Positions 44,361 to 53,768 of a stretch of DNA of 64,000 nt are shown here, piece after piece (position 1 is the stretch's first letter; each line of letters begins with the position of its first letter). A model generated the notes under the pieces. The model made no database searches and was not told the origin of the DNA. It worked only from the letters and a program-made list of their open reading frames with translations. This stretch comes from Sphingobacterium sp. JB170. GTDB taxonomy: Bacteria > Bacteroidota > Bacteroidia > Sphingobacteriales > Sphingobacteriaceae. The stretch covers positions 248,001 to 312,000 of the forward strand of contig NZ_FUKU01000013.1 in the NCBI RefSeq assembly GCF_900163865.1, in the 5' to 3' direction. Both the position numbers and the translations under genes were made by a program.

Positions 44361-45260
44361 TTATTGATCCTGAACCGCATCCTTACCAACCGTCAGAAAT
44401 AGATCCTTGCGTATGCTTGGGATAATCTTTAGAGAAACCGCTTTATCAAACATCGTTTGGATGGCTGCCCTTCCCTGCTCGCCAAGCTCGATCGAGTACT
44501 TATTGACATAAAGTGAAATATGCTTATACATCACCTCTTCGTCCATTTCTTGCGCGTGTGAACGGATATACTCAAGGCCCGATTTTGGGTTTTCAAATCC
44601 GTATTCAACACTCTGCCGTATAAGGCTATTGATCTGGTTTTTTAATGGTTCGGGGAGGCTTCGCTTCACCACAATACCTCCCAAGGGAATCGGGCTGTTG
44701 GTTGTTTTTTCCCAGAAGTCCCCCAGGTCTATAACCTGATGCAGCCCCTTGTCTTGATAGGTAAAGCGGTTCTCGTGAATGATAAGCCCTAGGTCGATAT
44801 GCTCCTCAATCAGCGCGTTTTCGATTTCCGAAAATAGGACCTCTTGCTTCTGTCCTAGCTCTGGAGCCGCTAGTCCCAAGAGGAAATTTGCGGTGGTATA
44901 CTTCCCTGGGATACCGATTTTTAACGCTTTATCGCCTTGCAGAGGTAGCTCTCCCCGCTCGATAACACCCCTTAAGCGCTCGGCGAGCTGTGGGTCTTTG
45001 GTAATCAGCAGCGGTCCTACGCCAAAACCAAGTGCACTACCCGCATCGAGAAGTTCATAGTCCTCAGCGGCATAGGCGAAAGCGTGGTAGCTCAATTTTG
45101 TGATATCCAGTTCCCCTTGGAATGCCTTATGGTTCAAGCGCTCCACATCTTCATATTCTACCTGGAAATCAAGACCTTGCGTATCAATTTTATGATGAAT
45201 CAACGCATCAAATATAAAGGTATCATTGGGGCATGGAGAAAATCCTATTTTTAATTTCAT
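44361..45260 (-). CDS. mqnD: 1,4-dihydroxy-6-naphthoate synthase
   Basis: This 299-residue protein is MqnD of the futalosine route to menaquinone. It begins MKLKIGFSPCPNDTFIFDAL and has EDVERLNHKAFQGELDITKL, with a periplasmic-binding-protein-like fold. It converts cyclic dehypoxanthine futalosine to 1,4-dihydroxy-6-naphthoate. The other mqn genes are not in the window. It lies 53 bp downstream of a small membrane protein gene in the surE run. Confidence 0.94.
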   Translation of the reverse strand: MKLKIGFSPCPNDTFIFDALIHHKIDTQGLDFQVEYEDVERLNHKAFQGELDITKLSYHAFAYAAEDYELLDAGSALGFGVGPLLITKDPQLAERLRGVIERGELPLQGDKALKIGIPGKYTTANFLLGLAAPELGQKQEVLFSEIENALIEEHIDLGLIIHENRFTYQDKGLHQVIDLGDFWEKTTNSPIPLGGIVVKRSLPEPLKNQINSLIRQSVEYGFENPKSGLEYIRSHAQEMDEEVMYKHISLYVNKYSIELGEQGRAAIQTMFDKAVSLKIIPSIRKDLFLTVGKDAVQDQ

Positions 45261-45283
45261 TTGTATCTTTTTTATTCAACTAA

Positions 45284-45308
45284 CCCCGGCAAAGCGGATC
45301 ACCCGGGG
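45284..45308 (-). terminator. weak hairpin after the surE-linked membrane protein
   Basis: CCCCGG and CCGGGG pair around a 13-base loop between the small membrane protein gene and mqnD. No strong T run follows, so it may only attenuate transcription. Confidence 0.3.
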
Positions 45309-45313
45309 CCGAA

Positions 45314-45586
45314 TTACATATCCATTTTATACATGTAGAGAAAAACGAGCATTGCAATAAATGTGATCACCAGAATACCTTTGGCGATTTTATCTCGCGA
45401 ATACTGCTTGGCATAAAAAACACGAACCAAAAGCAAGTTCGCCCCGGCCGCCAGCGCATAAAGAAACAACGGCTGCCTCGGGAAAAGGTTCCCTCCAACC
45501 AAGCTATATTCCGTCAGACCCAAAGCAATAAGAGGCGCACATAAGCCTAACAGCAATCCAAGGAAAAAATTATTTCTCATCGACAT
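45314..45586 (-). CDS. hypothetical membrane protein
   Basis: This 90-residue protein has about three hydrophobic helices (FFLGLLLGLCAPLIALGL, LFLYALAAGANLLLV, GILVITFIAMLVFLYMY). No named family is recognised. The start overlaps the 3' end of surE by 17 bases, which points to translational coupling. Confidence 0.7.
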   Translation of the reverse strand: MSMRNNFFLGLLLGLCAPLIALGLTEYSLVGGNLFPRQPLFLYALAAGANLLLVRVFYAKQYSRDKIAKGILVITFIAMLVFLYMYKMDM

Positions 45587-46355
45587 TGAAATTCCAGCTG
45601 TTTAACTCGGTAATGGTGTGATGCGCAGTCATATCAAACTGCGTGGGGACAATAGATACATACCCATTCTCAATAGCGAACGTGTCGGTATCTTCTCCTT
45701 TATCCAAGAGTTTGAATTTCCCGGTCATCCAAAAATAAGGACGTTTATACGGATCCTCCCGCTCTTCAAATTCTTCAAACCACTTTGCTGTGGCCTGTCG
45801 GCACACTTTTATTCCTTTAATTTCCTTGGATCGGTTGGGGAAATTAACGTTTAACAGGGTCGCCTTTTGTAACCCATTAGCGAGCACCTGCTCTGCGACC
45901 GCACGAACATAGGGACGGCAGTGCGTAAAATCCGCTTCATGACTGAAGTCATCAAGCGAAAACCCGATCGACGGAATTCCCTCAATTGCACCTTCCACGG
46001 CCGCCGACATTGTGCCTGAATAAAGAACGTTTATCGAATAATTAAGCCCATGATTTATCCCCGAAACACATAGGTCCGGCTTCTGTCCCTTGAAAATCTT
46101 ATGCACCGCGAGCTTCACGCAATCGACCGGTGTGCCAGAGCATTGGTACATCTGTACGCCCTGGTACAGATCGACCTTATCTAAGCGTAGCGGTTTACCA
46201 ATCGTTATGGCATGCCCCATTCCCGACTGCGGACTGTCAGGCGCAACAACGACCACTTCACCGATTTTCTGCATTTCTTCTAAAAGCACCTTTATTCCCG
46301 GCGCAGTTATACCATCGTCATTCACAACGAGGATGGTCGGTCTTTTATTTGCCAT
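45570..46355 (-). CDS. surE: 5'/3'-nucleotidase SurE
   Basis: This 261-residue metal-dependent nucleotidase has the N-terminal ILVVNDDGITAPGI, the phosphate-binding region SGINHGLNYS and YSGTMSAAVEGA. It removes phosphate from nucleoside monophosphates and may act under stress. Its length is normal for the family. A membrane-protein gene and mqnD follow on the same strand. Confidence 0.96.
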   Translation of the reverse strand: MANKRPTILVVNDDGITAPGIKVLLEEMQKIGEVVVVAPDSPQSGMGHAITIGKPLRLDKVDLYQGVQMYQCSGTPVDCVKLAVHKIFKGQKPDLCVSGINHGLNYSINVLYSGTMSAAVEGAIEGIPSIGFSLDDFSHEADFTHCRPYVRAVAEQVLANGLQKATLLNVNFPNRSKEIKGIKVCRQATAKWFEEFEEREDPYKRPYFWMTGKFKLLDKGEDTDTFAIENGYVSIVPTQFDMTAHHTITELNSWNFNVDEK

Positions 46356-46449
46356 ATTGCGAATTTAGCAAAAAAGTAGATGAAAAGTGCACGTCCAACA
46401 AGCCCCGACGTGATGAGAAATCGCTTTTCCGCCTGACACATAGATCAAA

Positions 46450-46478
46450 AAAGGCGCTAGATTACTTCCAGCGCCTTT
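46450..46478 (-). terminator. terminator after CsbD gene
   Basis: AAAGGCGCT and AGCGCCTTT pair, and a T run follows on the minus strand. It lies between the CsbD stop (46501) and surE. Confidence 0.75.
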
Positions 46479-46500
46479 CCTTTCTAACAAAAAAGAGTCT

Positions 46501-46689
46501 TTAGCCTAAGCCATTCAACCAAGTAACAACTTCTTCCCTGGTCTTTCCTAATTTTTGCTGTAATCTACCTAATAACTCATCATCCTTACCTTCTTCATAT
46601 TTCAATTCGTCATCGGTAAAGCCTGCATACTCTTGCTTCACTTTACCTTTGAGCTCATTCCATTTTCCTTTTAAATCTAATTTATCCAT
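46501..46689 (-). CDS. CsbD-family stress protein
   Basis: This 62-residue protein begins [20 protein letters not shown] and has the [15 protein letters not shown] motif of CsbD. Such proteins are general-stress-induced in other bacteria, and their molecular role is unknown. It is a separate transcription unit, with a terminator before surE. Confidence 0.93.
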   Translation of the reverse strand: MDKLDLKGKWNELKGKVKQEYAGFTDDELKYEEGKDDELLGRLQQKLGKTREEVVTWLNGLG

Positions 46690-46871
46690 TTTAATCTTTT
46701 TTAGTTTCTACTTATACAACAAACCTGTCTGAATTTTGTTTGATAAACCGCTAAAAACTGAGTTTAAAGGCCCGTTAACCTTCCGGTAACGATTTCGACG
46801 ATTACGCTACCGTATGCCAATAATAAGCCCTAACTTAGACTTATTATCAATCTTTGTTATTTTTTAATATT

Positions 46872-47720
46872 ATGAGCCATACAATTTTCGAAAGCCGTTA
46901 TGCAATCGGCCCTAGGGAAACAAAATCGCTAGATACAAAAGGACTTCGTGAAAACTTCTTGATTGAAACAGTTTTTGAGCAAGATAAAATTCATCTTACC
47001 TATACACATTACGACCGCTATATTGCCGGCGGCGCTATGCCTGTCGCTGGCCGTCTTCAACTTGAAACGATCGATGAGCTACTAAAAGAACCTTATTTCC
47101 TCTCGCGCCGGGAAATCGGCATTATTAACGTTGGCGGTGATGGAACGGTCGAAGTAGATGGAACAAAGTACGAGATCGCCCACAAAGAAGCCCTTTACAT
47201 CGGAAAAGGCGCCAAAGAAGTGTATTTTAGCAGTAACGATTCCGCAAATCCGGCTAAATATTACCTGAACTCTACGCCGGCGCACCAGAGTTTCCCGACC
47301 AAACGCGTCACTAAAAATGAAGCGAATAAGATTGAGCTAGGAAGCCTGGAGACGGCGAACCACCGCACGATAAATCAAATGTTACTCAACACCGTCATCC
47401 AAACCTGCCAGCTACAAATGGGGATGACAGAACTCATGCCGGGCTCCGTGTGGAACACCATGCCCGCACACACGCACGACAGGCGCATGGAAGTGTACTT
47501 CTATTTCGATGTTCCTCAAGAGCAGTCGGTATCCCATTTTATGGGTCCTATCGATGAAACACGTCACATATGGATGCAGAATGAACAGGCCGTAATTTCT
47601 CCGCCTTGGTCTATTCACGCAGGCGCTGGAACAAGTAACTATACCTTCATTTGGGGTATGGCGGGCGAGAACCTAGACTATAACGACATGGATAAATGTC
47701 CGATTACCGAACTTAAATAA
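46872..47720 (+). CDS. kduI: 5-dehydro-4-deoxy-D-glucuronate isomerase
   Basis: ATG 46872 (MSHTIFESRYAIGPRETKS) gives 282 residues. The cupin-fold isomerase shows the zinc ligands in PAHTHDRRMEVYFYFD and ISPPWSIHAGAGTSNY. It converts 5-keto-4-deoxyuronate to 2,5-diketo-3-deoxygluconate in pectin and hyaluronate breakdown. kduD follows after 68 bp, forming the usual pair. No polysaccharide lyase, SusCD pair or transporter is adjacent here. Confidence 0.95.
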   Translation: MSHTIFESRYAIGPRETKSLDTKGLRENFLIETVFEQDKIHLTYTHYDRYIAGGAMPVAGRLQLETIDELLKEPYFLSRREIGIINVGGDGTVEVDGTKYEIAHKEALYIGKGAKEVYFSSNDSANPAKYYLNSTPAHQSFPTKRVTKNEANKIELGSLETANHRTINQMLLNTVIQTCQLQMGMTELMPGSVWNTMPAHTHDRRMEVYFYFDVPQEQSVSHFMGPIDETRHIWMQNEQAVISPPWSIHAGAGTSNYTFIWGMAGENLDYNDMDKCPITELK

Positions 47721-47788
47721 GTTCTAAAAAGGAGTACCGTCTTACCTCTCCGAAGGTGATAATTAATATAATAGCATTAAAATACAAT

Positions 47789-48559
47789 ATGTCTGTACTA
47801 AATACATTCGACCTTTCCGGTAAAATAGCCCTAGTTACCGGCTGCAAACGCGGGATCGGAAAAGCATTAGCCGAAGCACTAGCCGAAGCGGGCGCCGATA
47901 TTATAGGTGTGTCTGCAAGTCTTGAGCTCGAAAACTCTAAGGTGTCCCAGTCCATCGAGGCTATCGGACGTAAGTTTTACGCCTACCAGTGTGACTTTTC
48001 AAACCGAGAATCATTATACGCCTTTATTAAACAGGTAAAAAGTGACCATCCGGTTATCGATATCCTATTTAATAACGCAGGTAACATTCTTCGTAAACCA
48101 GCAGCGGAACATTCGGATGAATATTGGGATACCATCATTGAAATTAATCAAAACGCACAGTTTATCTTAACACGCGAGATTGGAAAAGAAATGCTTTCAC
48201 GTGGAACAGGTAAGGTGATCTTCACCGCATCCCTACTCACGTTCCAAGGAGGAATAAACGTTCCTGGATATGCCGCTTCTAAAGGTGCAATTGGCTCTTT
48301 AACAAAAGCCTTCGCAAATGAATGGGCGAGTAAAGGAGTTAATGTCAATGCGATCGCACCGGGATATATTGCAACGGACAACACCGAAGCTTTACGCGAA
48401 GACTCGGACCGGTCTGCTTCCATCCTATCGCGTATTCCGGCAGCACGCTGGGGCGAACCGGAAGACTTTAAGGGGCCTGCAGTCTTTCTAGCCTCCAAAG
48501 CATCAGACTACGTTCATGGCACAATTCTCACCGTTGACGGAGGATGGATGGGGCGCTAA
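47789..48559 (+). CDS. kduD: 2-dehydro-3-deoxy-D-gluconate 5-dehydrogenase
   Basis: ATG 47789 (MSVLNTFDLSGKIALVTG) gives 256 residues. It is an SDR with TGCKRGIGKALA, then NNAGNILRKPA, the catalytic YAASKGAIGSLTKAF and NAIAPGYIATDNTEALR. KduD reduces 2,5-diketo-3-deoxygluconate to KDG, which feeds the Entner-Doudoroff route after phosphorylation. It is downstream of kduI on the same strand. Confidence 0.93.
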   Translation: MSVLNTFDLSGKIALVTGCKRGIGKALAEALAEAGADIIGVSASLELENSKVSQSIEAIGRKFYAYQCDFSNRESLYAFIKQVKSDHPVIDILFNNAGNILRKPAAEHSDEYWDTIIEINQNAQFILTREIGKEMLSRGTGKVIFTASLLTFQGGINVPGYAASKGAIGSLTKAFANEWASKGVNVNAIAPGYIATDNTEALREDSDRSASILSRIPAARWGEPEDFKGPAVFLASKASDYVHGTILTVDGGWMGR

Positions 48560-48583
48560 TTAAAAGCATCCGAAACATAAATG

Positions 48584-48615
48584 AAAAACGCCAAGGAATC
48601 AACTTTGGCGTTTTT
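48584..48615. terminator. bidirectional terminator
   Basis: AAAAACGCCAA and TTGGCGTTTTT pair around a ten-base loop between the convergent kduD and phospholipase genes. Confidence 0.85.
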
Positions 48616-48636
48616 CATTAGCGCGATAGCGGGCTT

Positions 48637-51111
48637 CTAGAGCACCCCACCCATTAATGGATCGCTTTGACTAGCAGCACCGTTTTCGATATGTCCGGCA
48701 TGCCTTTGATAAAAAGTAGGATCCTGATCACTAAAAATCTCGATATCATACCAACCAAAAGAATCATTAAATGACACACGCTGCTTATCCAGGCTGCCTT
48801 GCAACTCATAGCTTTCTTTAGCCGTTTTGTAAAAAAGTGGCCGCACTTTGAAAGAGCCCTTTACCTCTCTCCCGGCAGTAATTAGCAGCTCCCTTTTGCC
48901 TAGATCGCCAACTTGCGCCACCTCGACCCCGCCGAGTGCCACCGCCGCGCGGCTCCCTTTAAACGAGCGGAAAAAGCCGTTAGGCCCGTAGACCTCCAAA
49001 TGAAAATCGCCAGAGGTAAACGCCTCGGTTGGCCACAAGTACTCCAGCGGCTCGTCTTGGCGGACTGCAAAATTCCAAGACCGACCAACCTCTCGCTCTG
49101 GACCATATGGCGAGCGGCTGATAACTATAAACGGAACGCCAATGGCTTTGGTTCCCTGTCCCTTGGCGTTAAGTTTAAAAACCAGCGCAACATTATCTCC
49201 CTGCATACTTAGGTTAACCTCCAGCCCGTAGGGCACCGCGCAGGCGGGCTTGGTCCCCTTTTCTTGCAGGCCAAGACCATACTGCTTGCTGTCAGAAGAT
49301 TTAATTTTTTCAAGCTCCTCGGCCCCGATTAAAAGGTGGTTACCGGGGATGTCTTTGTTTCTACTGGAATTTATCCGCTTAACATAGCTGTTTCGGTCTA
49401 CAGCCTCCAGCGCTGGTGCCCGCTGTTCACTCGCAGGACGAAATACGGATGTTAAATTGCCACAAACCAACCGCCGCCAGTCACTCAGGTTATCTTCGAT
49501 AATTTTCTTACCGGTTTTGTGCTCCAGAAAATGTTCTAAAAACTGTAGCGGCGAGGTTAAATCGAACACCTCGGAATTGACCCACCCGCCCTTGCTCCAT
49601 GGGGAAGCTATAACGAGTGGCACACGGTAACCTAGACCAATTGGGCTGTCGAGAGCGGCTTGCTTATCCCCGGTGCGTAACTTCTCCTGCTCGGCAGTAA
49701 CATATTCATCCTGGGTATCAATGCCGCTTGCCACCTTACCGCTTTCTGGTCGGCTTGTGAGCGGTGGAACAAACGGGGAAATATGGTCATAATACCCATC
49801 GTTTTCATCGTAATTAATAATAAAGATTGTCTTCTTCCACACATCGGGATTCTTCGTTAGGATATCCAAAGCCTCCGACACATACCATGCGCCATACCAC
49901 GGGTAACCGGGGTGATCGGAAAAAGAACCCGGAGCGACCAACCAAGAGACCGTCGGTAAATTTCCCTCGTTTACATCTGCGCGGAACTGATGAAAGATAT
50001 CTCCCTTAGGAACCCGCGTGGGCCGATCGCTCCCGGGCTCGTCCGTTAATATAGTCTCTAAATCATGGTAGCCCACATCTCCAGTATTCGTTAGCAGCCC
50101 GCGTCGATGTACCTCCTGCCGCTGCTCGGAGAGCTTATCGAAATTCTCTTGAGAAAACTGCGCATGCTCAGTCTTTAGGTCATCCAGCTCCCGGGTCAAC
50201 TCTTCACGCTCACCTCGGCTTAAATCGTTCCCGGCGAGCAGTACCGACAGTTCCGCAATACGTTTCTCGCGGTAGCTTCTGCGGGCGGGGTGAAAACGGA
50301 CACCGTAAACAGCGTGAAATTCAAGGTTATTATTTGTGAAGTTTCCCAGCCAATCGTCGTGCTCGCCATCATACCCTACGGGAATACTTAGCTCATTTTG
50401 ATATACCTTCCAAGGGATGCCGGCCTCTTGTAGCCGCTCGGGGTAGGTCTTCCAACCTACATTTTTGTAAACGAGCTGCCCATTATCCACGTGCGCAGAT
50501 GAATTGCCGTCGCGCGGCCGCTCACGGACGGTACCCGACCAGAAATAAGATCTATTTGGGCTCGTCCCGGTTAGCGAAGAACAAAAGTGTTGGTCACACA
50601 CGGTAAAAGCATCGCCCAAAGCGTAGTAAAAAGGAATATCTTCACGCGCATAATAACCCATCGTTAGCGGCAAATGTGCGTAATCCTTATTTCCAGGTCT
50701 TTTCGCATCCAACCAACGGTCCATTTTCCCATTATTACGCGCTTCCACCATATCTTTCCAGCTATGTGGTAGCGAGCCCATCCAGGTGGCCCTCGAATTC
50801 TCTATATCCAGCCGATACGGACCATAACTATTTCCCGCCGCATCCTTTTGAAACCATACCGGAAGACCGCTAGTAAGTTGCATCGCTCGCGGATCGTTGT
50901 ACCCACGTACACCTTTCATCGTCCCAAAGCAGTGGTCAAAAGAACGGTTCTCCTGCATCAAAAATACGACATGCTCGGCGTCCAAGTAAGTGCTTCCCGC
51001 AGGTGCATTAATGGCCATAGCACGTTGTAAGGATTCAGGTAAAAAGTTTATCAGGGCTGTAGCCCCCCCTAGAAGGGAAGCTTTCTTAATGAAGTCTCTG
51101 CGTGTTTCCAT
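48637..51111 (-). CDS. phosphocholine-specific phospholipase C, Tat-exported
   Basis: ATG 51111 gives 824 residues starting METRRDFIKKASLLGG, a twin-arginine signal (RRDFIK). The phosphoesterase domain shows VVFLMQENRSFDHCFGTMKG and later WLVAPGSFSDHPGYPW and NYDENDGYYDHISPF. The C-terminus has two tandem beta-sandwich domains typical of bacterial phospholipase C. It cleaves phosphatidylcholine-type lipids outside the cytoplasm. It is monocistronic and convergent with kduD; a role in host or environmental lipid use is inferred. Confidence 0.94.
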   Translation of the reverse strand: METRRDFIKKASLLGGATALINFLPESLQRAMAINAPAGSTYLDAEHVVFLMQENRSFDHCFGTMKGVRGYNDPRAMQLTSGLPVWFQKDAAGNSYGPYRLDIENSRATWMGSLPHSWKDMVEARNNGKMDRWLDAKRPGNKDYAHLPLTMGYYAREDIPFYYALGDAFTVCDQHFCSSLTGTSPNRSYFWSGTVRERPRDGNSSAHVDNGQLVYKNVGWKTYPERLQEAGIPWKVYQNELSIPVGYDGEHDDWLGNFTNNNLEFHAVYGVRFHPARRSYREKRIAELSVLLAGNDLSRGEREELTRELDDLKTEHAQFSQENFDKLSEQRQEVHRRGLLTNTGDVGYHDLETILTDEPGSDRPTRVPKGDIFHQFRADVNEGNLPTVSWLVAPGSFSDHPGYPWYGAWYVSEALDILTKNPDVWKKTIFIINYDENDGYYDHISPFVPPLTSRPESGKVASGIDTQDEYVTAEQEKLRTGDKQAALDSPIGLGYRVPLVIASPWSKGGWVNSEVFDLTSPLQFLEHFLEHKTGKKIIEDNLSDWRRLVCGNLTSVFRPASEQRAPALEAVDRNSYVKRINSSRNKDIPGNHLLIGAEELEKIKSSDSKQYGLGLQEKGTKPACAVPYGLEVNLSMQGDNVALVFKLNAKGQGTKAIGVPFIVISRSPYGPEREVGRSWNFAVRQDEPLEYLWPTEAFTSGDFHLEVYGPNGFFRSFKGSRAAVALGGVEVAQVGDLGKRELLITAGREVKGSFKVRPLFYKTAKESYELQGSLDKQRVSFNDSFGWYDIEIFSDQDPTFYQRHAGHIENGAASQSDPLMGGVL

Positions 51112-51251
51112 GGTTTCTTCGCTCAATAGGTTGATCCGGCAGAAGCAAACTGCCAATATCCGATTAAATTACGCAGAAAATTACAAGCAAAGAAAAAATC
51201 TTTTTTGTGGTTACCTCGCAACCTGAAGCCGCATGGGTTCGCACTTATTAA

Positions 51252-51830
51252 TTAGTCGCGATATAGCCCTTTTTTATCGATGAATTCAAGCACCTTATCA
51301 GGGGTATAAAAACGAAGCGCCTTTCCTGCTTTAATCGCTTTACGTAAAAAAGTCGAAGACAGCTCCATCATCGGTGTCTGAGTGAGGGTGACAGAAGGGT
51401 GACTGGCAAGCTCCGGGCTCTGGTATCCCGGCCGAGGGTAGACAATAATTTGGTAATCACGAAGGATAATATCCGCATTTTTCCATTTTTTCAATCCTTG
51501 CAAATTATCTTCCCCCATGATAAGCGTAAATTCCTTGGACGGGTATTTTTCTTGCAAGTGCTGCAGTGTATCGATCGTATAGGAGGGCTGTGGCAGTCCA
51601 AACTCGATATCCGACGCCCGAAGTCTTTCTTCGCCCTCAATAGCTAGATTAACCATCTCTAAACGATCATACATGTTTCCAAGCGTCTTTTTTTCTTTGA
51701 ACGGATTTTGAGGCGAAACGACAAACCACACTTCATCCAACTCGGTATAGTTAACTATGTAGTTAGCAATGATTAAATGTCCGAGGTGAATCGGATTAAA
51801 AGACCCGAAGAAAAGACCAATTCTAGCCAT
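51252..51830 (-). CDS. nadD: nicotinate-nucleotide adenylyltransferase
   Basis: This 192-residue enzyme has the nucleotidyltransferase motif GLFFGSFNPIHLGHLIIAN at the N-terminus and SSTFLRKAIKAGKAL near the C-terminus. It makes deamido-NAD from nicotinate mononucleotide in NAD synthesis. It lies five bases downstream of gmk, the last gene of a three-gene run. Confidence 0.95.
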   Translation of the reverse strand: MARIGLFFGSFNPIHLGHLIIANYIVNYTELDEVWFVVSPQNPFKEKKTLGNMYDRLEMVNLAIEGEERLRASDIEFGLPQPSYTIDTLQHLQEKYPSKEFTLIMGEDNLQGLKKWKNADIILRDYQIIVYPRPGYQSPELASHPSVTLTQTPMMELSSTFLRKAIKAGKALRFYTPDKVLEFIDKKGLYRD

Positions 51831-51835
51831 AGCTG

Positions 51836-52405
51836 TTATTTATTCAAAAAATCCAATACGAGCGTCTCTGCCTCGGCACACGCAGTCTCTAATTCATAGT
51901 TGTTTAGAACAACATCGAATTTACCAGCGTAGCTCAGTTCATGTTCTGCCTTCGCAAAACGTTCAAGTAGCTTTTCGTGTGAATCGGTACCACGACCACG
52001 TAATCTTTCTTTTAGCACCTCGAGCGAGGGCGGGTTAACGAAGATCGCCAGTGCCTGTTCCGGAAACTTAGACTTTAGCCGCAAACCACCAATCACATCT
52101 ATATCAAAGATAACAGATTTGCCTTCGGCCCATAAACGTTCGACCTCTTGACGCAGCGTACCGTAATAGGTGCCCGCATAAACCTCCTCAAATTCGATAA
52201 ACTCTTGCTTGGCAACCCGGTGCAGAAAGTCTGCCGAGCTTATAAAATAATAATCTTTACCGTGTTGCTCCTCCCCGCGTGGTTGGCGGGTGCTGGCAGA
52301 AATAGAAAAAGCTATTTTGTCGCCGTGTTTAGCAAGTAAATTTTTAACGATAGTTGTCTTACCTGCCCCCGATGGCGCAGAAAATATAATTAATTTACCA
52401 CTCAT
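51836..52405 (-). CDS. gmk: guanylate kinase
   Basis: This 189-residue enzyme phosphorylates GMP. The P-loop is SAPSGAGKTTIVKNLL near the N-terminus, with STRQPRGEEQHGKDYYFIS following. It sits between yicC and nadD with gaps of a few bases, a common arrangement. Confidence 0.96.
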   Translation of the reverse strand: MSGKLIIFSAPSGAGKTTIVKNLLAKHGDKIAFSISASTRQPRGEEQHGKDYYFISSADFLHRVAKQEFIEFEEVYAGTYYGTLRQEVERLWAEGKSVIFDIDVIGGLRLKSKFPEQALAIFVNPPSLEVLKERLRGRGTDSHEKLLERFAKAEHELSYAGKFDVVLNNYELETACAEAETLVLDFLNK

Positions 52406-52407
52406 TC

Positions 52408-53283
52408 TTATAAAACGTTAAGCAATTGCTCCTTTACTTTTTCCAGCTCCTCTTTCATGCGCACGACGATCTGTTGGATATTCGCGTCGTTCGCTTTAGA
52501 GCCCAGCGTATTGATCTCTCGACCCATCTCTTGGGATATGAATCCTAATTTTTTTCCGCTGGAATCCTTTCCGTTGAGCGCTGTTATAAAATAGTTACAG
52601 TGGGACCGAAGACGAACCTTCTCTTCGGTTATATCGAGTTTATCAATGTAAAATATAATCTCCTGTTCGAAACGGTTCATATCCACTTTTTCCTTACCCA
52701 CTGTTTCCTCTAGGTAATGTCCAATGCGTTCACGAATTAATGGGATACGGTTGCCTTCGACAGCCTCCACTTCTGTTAAATACGATAAAATCAAATTAAC
52801 ACGCGTCTCCAAATCTCCCTTGAGCGTATTGCCCTCATCTAGGCGAAACTGCGTGAAATGATCTACAGCACGGTAGAAGGCTTCCATCAACACTTTCCCT
52901 TCGGCCTCATCAATGGCTTCTTCCTTCGAGGATACCACTTCCGGCATATTTAAGGCCATTTCGAAAAAGTTTCCACCTTGCTCGCCAAGCTCCTGGGATA
53001 TATCTTTAAGTTGTTTATAGTATTGGCCCAAAAGTTTCGCATTGATTGTCGATGCTTTCGCCGTTTGATCAACATATTCAACCGATACAGTCATGTTTAC
53101 CTTGCCGCGCTCAATCAATTTAGAGCTTTCTGTGCGTAGCGTAAACTCTTTTTCAGAAACTGCTTTTGGTAAACGAAGGTTAAGTTCTAGAAATTTCGAA
53201 TTTAGGGACTTCAATTCTACTGTATATTTAACAGCGCCATTATCCTGCGTGCCAATACCATACCCTGTCATTGATTTTATCAT
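52408..53283 (-). CDS. YicC/YloC-family endoribonuclease
   Basis: ATG 53283 (MIKSMTGYGIGTQ) gives the canonical 291-residue N-terminus; the earlier frame start is a TTG. YicC proteins are ribonucleases acting on small RNAs in E. coli. The C-terminus (GKKLGFISQEMGREINTLGS, then SKANDANIQQIVVRMKEEL) matches the family. A -7 box sits three bases upstream of the ATG, implying a leaderless transcript. gmk follows after two bases. Confidence 0.92.
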   Translation of the reverse strand: MIKSMTGYGIGTQDNGAVKYTVELKSLNSKFLELNLRLPKAVSEKEFTLRTESSKLIERGKVNMTVSVEYVDQTAKASTINAKLLGQYYKQLKDISQELGEQGGNFFEMALNMPEVVSSKEEAIDEAEGKVLMEAFYRAVDHFTQFRLDEGNTLKGDLETRVNLILSYLTEVEAVEGNRIPLIRERIGHYLEETVGKEKVDMNRFEQEIIFYIDKLDITEEKVRLRSHCNYFITALNGKDSSGKKLGFISQEMGREINTLGSKANDANIQQIVVRMKEELEKVKEQLLNVL

Positions 53284-53286
53284 ACG

Positions 53287-53294
53287 CAAAGGTA
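53287..53294 (-). promoter_or_regulatory. -7 promoter box TACCTTTG for yicC
   Basis: CAAAGGTA reads TACCTTTG on the minus strand, matching TAnnTTTG. It ends only three bases before the ATG at 53283, so transcription should begin at or very near the start codon. Confidence 0.6.
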
Positions 53295-53299
53295 TGAAA

Positions 53300-53765
53300 T
53301 AGATAAATATTAAATATATAAAAGTATTCGTTTAAATTTAAACCACTATTTGCATCATGAAACTTAGTCAATACGCAAAAGAAATTGAGGCAATATATAG
53401 ACCCGCATGTAACATGTTTCATAGGTGCGATATACAAAACGCATACACGCTTCCGCGGTGCACGATAATAGTTCCCGGTTCTATTTCTGGTGTAAAAACT
53501 GAAAATGTTGTCTATTGCCCTAGTGTGTCCTGGTAGAAGAAGTAAGCAAAGATTAAAGGTTGCTAGCATATAGTCATTACCTTGAATAACTTGTGGCCGC
53601 TTTGGTTAGATGACGAAAAGCTTAAAATTAGTAGATAGAAACTGGGCTTGCCAAGGGAGAGGAGAGGTTCATCAAAGAGATTTAAATGCAGCAAAAAAAT
53701 GGAGAGCGTACGAGTTAATTCTTCCTATAATCAATTGCAGCGCGACTGTAAAGCTAATTTGTTAG
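53300..53765. other. gene-free stretch between yicC and the CAP-domain gene
   Basis: Nearly 470 bases carry no convincing coding sequence, RNA gene or long repeat. Only short ORFs without recognisable motifs are seen, on both strands. Confidence 0.5.
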
Positions 53766-53768
53766 CAG

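Noticed and set aside
53240..53569. Minus-strand ORF of about 109 residues upstream of yicC
   Set aside because: Composition is irregular, there is no family motif, and it overlaps the yicC start and its promoter box.
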